Shown one piece after another: positions 42,888 through 44,494 of a DNA stretch of 44,494 bases (positions are counted from its first letter, which is position 1; each line of letters opens with the position of its first letter). This DNA comes from Candidatus Hopanoidivorans cymbastelae (lineage in GTDB: Bacteria; Actinomycetota; Acidimicrobiia; Acidimicrobiales; Hopanoidiivorantaceae), in NCBI GenBank assembly GCA_028283145.1, contig JAPYNY010000046.1:1-44494 (forward strand), in the 5' to 3' direction. Below the pieces are notes generated by a model, which saw only the letters and a program-made list of their open reading frames with translations, did not search any database and had not been told where the DNA came from. The position numbers and the translations under genes were made by a program.

Positions 42888-44315
42888 GTGCTGATCGTCC
42901 AAAACGCTGATTTGCTCTGGACAGGCAAACGTGAGATCCCCAACGCCACGCTGGCCTGCAAAGCTGGCCGGGTCGTTGAAATCCTGACTGCTGGCCAGAC
43001 AGACCAGCCTCGTCCTCCAAGCCGCACGACACGCCTGGACGCCTCTGGCTGTGTGGTGATACCAGGCTTGGTCAACGCCCATCACCATCTGTTGCAGTCG
43101 GCTTTTCGCACACATCCCGCTACCCGCCACATCTCCATGCGGGACTGGCTCAAGCAGATGGGCCACCTCTATAGCCAAGCTCGGGTCGATCCCCCTTTTG
43201 TGGCAGCGGCAGCCGCGGTGGCCATCGCCGAAAGCTTGCTGAACGGTGTCACCACAGTAGCCGACCACCATCTGACTTGGCCCCCCAATGTCAGCCCCAC
43301 AGAAATTGCCTCAGCAGCCATTGAAACCGCCCGAGACATGGGCATTAGATTTGTGTTTGCGCACGGCACAGCCTGCGGTGAACCGGAGGAAGTTGCCTCC
43401 TATCTGGAAACTTTGGCATCCCGCTATGAGTCTGAAAGCTCTGACGGGATGTTCCAGTTGGCTGTTGGCCCGGCTGGGATTCATTCAGACAACCAAGCCA
43501 TGTTTGAAACTATGTCTGCTGTGGCCAGCCAACTCAGCTTGCGGCGCCGCACCCAAGCCAATGAGCAGATAGATGTGGAACTGGCCACTGAGCAATACGG
43601 CAAGCGCCCTCTTGAGCTGCTGGACGACTGGGGCTGGCTGGCAGCAGATGTAACTTTGGCACACTTGTGCGACATCACACCGCAAGAACGCCAGCGAATT
43701 GCCCAAAGCGGAGCCAGCGCAACTCACGCGCCAGGCTGCGATGTGCCGATGGGGTGGGGGGTGGCCGAAGTGGGAGAGTTGTTGGACGCAGGCGTTGCGG
43801 TCGGGCTCGGGACCAGTGGCGGAGGCAGCAACGACGCCGGACATCTGCTGGCCGATGCCCGTCTGGCCATGCAAATCAGCGCCTTGACTGGCCGACCACT
43901 CAGTGCCAAGGAAGTTCTGACCATGGCCACGGCAGGTTCAGCCGCAGGTCTGGGCCGCAGCAGCACGCTGGGGCACTTGGAGCCTTGTGCTGCTGGCGGT
44001 AGTCCCAGAACCACCGGCGATATTGACGCAGCCGGCGAACCCGCTACAAATGACGCGCCCGGCACCGCAGACCACCCCGGCACGGCAAGCAGCCCCGGCA
44101 CGGCCGCTGATTTCTGCTGCTACGACATCAGCGGCCCCGACGATGCCGGCGTTGCCGATCGCCTAGCTGGTTTGCTGTGGGCCTCTCCCGGTCGTAAACC
44201 CCGCCATGTGGTGATAGCCGGCAAAGTTGTGGTGCAAGACTGGCAACTAGTCAACACCGACAGCCAAAAACTAGTGGAATCGCTTAATGCCGAGTTGAAA
44301 GCCAGACTGGGTTAG
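42888..44315 (+). CDS. Amidohydrolase of the 8-oxoguanine deaminase / ATZ-TRZ group with altered active-site residues
   Basis: A 475-residue COG0402-type protein closest in sequence to 8-oxoguanine deaminases. The N-terminal metal motif GLVNAHHHLLQ is intact. However, where this family has HTHLAE before the FGRTPIEL-like segment, this protein has RRTQANEQ before YGKRPLELL; where it has AHCVHL it has AHLCDI; and the catalytic Asp of GLGVDGSASND is Ser in GLGTSGGGSND. These changes would remove key metal and acid residues. Between LEPC and AADF lies a 40-residue Ala/Pro/Gly/Thr-rich insertion. It could be a pseudoenzyme or a new specificity. GTG start; 61 bases after the amidase. Confidence 0.85.
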   Translation: MLIVQNADLLWTGKREIPNATLACKAGRVVEILTAGQTDQPRPPSRTTRLDASGCVVIPGLVNAHHHLLQSAFRTHPATRHISMRDWLKQMGHLYSQARVDPPFVAAAAAVAIAESLLNGVTTVADHHLTWPPNVSPTEIASAAIETARDMGIRFVFAHGTACGEPEEVASYLETLASRYESESSDGMFQLAVGPAGIHSDNQAMFETMSAVASQLSLRRRTQANEQIDVELATEQYGKRPLELLDDWGWLAADVTLAHLCDITPQERQRIAQSGASATHAPGCDVPMGWGVAEVGELLDAGVAVGLGTSGGGSNDAGHLLADARLAMQISALTGRPLSAKEVLTMATAGSAAGLGRSSTLGHLEPCAAGGSPRTTGDIDAAGEPATNDAPGTADHPGTASSPGTAADFCCYDISGPDDAGVADRLAGLLWASPGRKPRHVVIAGKVVVQDWQLVNTDSQKLVESLNAELKARLG

Positions 44316-44372
44316 CAGGTCAGCTTCACTCCCAACAGCAATTATCAGCTAACTTAGAAATCAGACCCTTCT

Positions 44373-44494
44373 ATGCCCCTAAATGACATCCCCTACGGGC
44401 TGACTTACGACGATGTGCTGCTGGTGCCCCGTCGCTCTACCATTCGGTCGCGGCGTCTGGCTAGTGTCCGCACCCAGTTGAGCCGTAACATCTC
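44373..44494 (+). CDS. guaB: IMP dehydrogenase GuaB, 5' part (runs off the window)
   Basis: The last 122 bases encode MPLNDIPYGLTYDDVLLVPRR and then SRRLASVRTQLSRNI, matching the N-terminus of IMP dehydrogenase, which oxidises IMP to XMP in guanine nucleotide synthesis. ATG at 44373 is 57 bases after the deaminase-like gene. The CBS domains and catalytic Cys loop lie beyond the window. Confidence 0.9.
   Translation, partial: MPLNDIPYGLTYDDVLLVPRRSTIRSRRLASVRTQLSRNI

Noticed and set aside
1..44494. tRNA, rRNA, riboswitches, CRISPR arrays, integrases and insertion sequences.
   Set aside because: I looked in the intergenic stretches and found no convincing cloverleaf, leader structure, array or transposase; a covariance-model scan could still find something I missed.

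Overview
The window looks like part of the chromosome of an actinobacterium, most likely of the Acidimicrobiia type. The signs are menaquinol-type respiration genes (a b6/subunit-IV-like bc complex with an extra ferredoxin, plus a nuo cluster), Ala/Pro-rich low-complexity insertions in core enzymes, long threonine-rich linkers in secreted proteins, a fused CobA-HemD enzyme, and many GTG/TTG starts. This assignment is inferred from gene content; no marker gene was compared.

Layout. 1-1265: 5'-truncated lysA. 1297-3463: an accessory block on the minus strand with a PIN-domain toxin/antitoxin-like pair and an overlapping restriction endonuclease/DNA methyltransferase pair containing a 12-base G tract. 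3711-15019: a minus-strand respiratory cluster reading (5' to 3') membrane protein, 2x[4Fe-4S] ferredoxin, cytochrome b6-like, subunit-IV-like, Rieske, diheme cytochrome c, membrane protein, nuoA-B-C-D-E-F; nuoG-N are absent here. 15248-21428: a second accessory block with a frameshifted DNA methyltransferase relic, a two-repeat lipoprotein and a giant Ig-repeat surface protein whose signal peptide is separated from the body by an 11-base C tract. 22344-24490: a membrane cytochrome c and a geranylgeranyl-reductase-type flavoprotein on the plus strand. 24495-31292: heme genes hemL, hemB, a small ORF, cobA-hemD, hemC, hemA on the minus strand. 31394-33427: a lipoprotein with RTX calcium-binding repeats, sitting between hemA and a precorrin-2 dehydrogenase gene (33663-34328). 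34420-44494: a membrane protein, a divergent amidohydrolase, a three-subunit molybdenum hydroxylase, Fe/Mn superoxide dismutase, amidase, a degenerate deaminase-like protein and the start of guaB.

How they work together. The bc-type genes, nuo genes, extra cytochrome c, a possible menaquinone-modifying reductase and the tetrapyrrole pathway together supply an aerobic electron transport chain and its heme. The molybdenum hydroxylase, superoxide dismutase, amidase, deaminase-like protein and guaB suggest purine or N-heterocycle metabolism.

The most striking structure is a pair of GC homopolymers, each placed exactly where a one-base change alters gene output. The G12 tract lies in the methyltransferase/endonuclease overlap: 12 G gives two proteins, 13 G gives a fusion and 11 G gives methyltransferase alone. 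The C11 tract lies between the signal peptide and body of the Ig-repeat protein: 11 C is OFF and 10 C is ON. This looks like phase variation of defence and surface functions, but homopolymer sequencing error must be excluded first.
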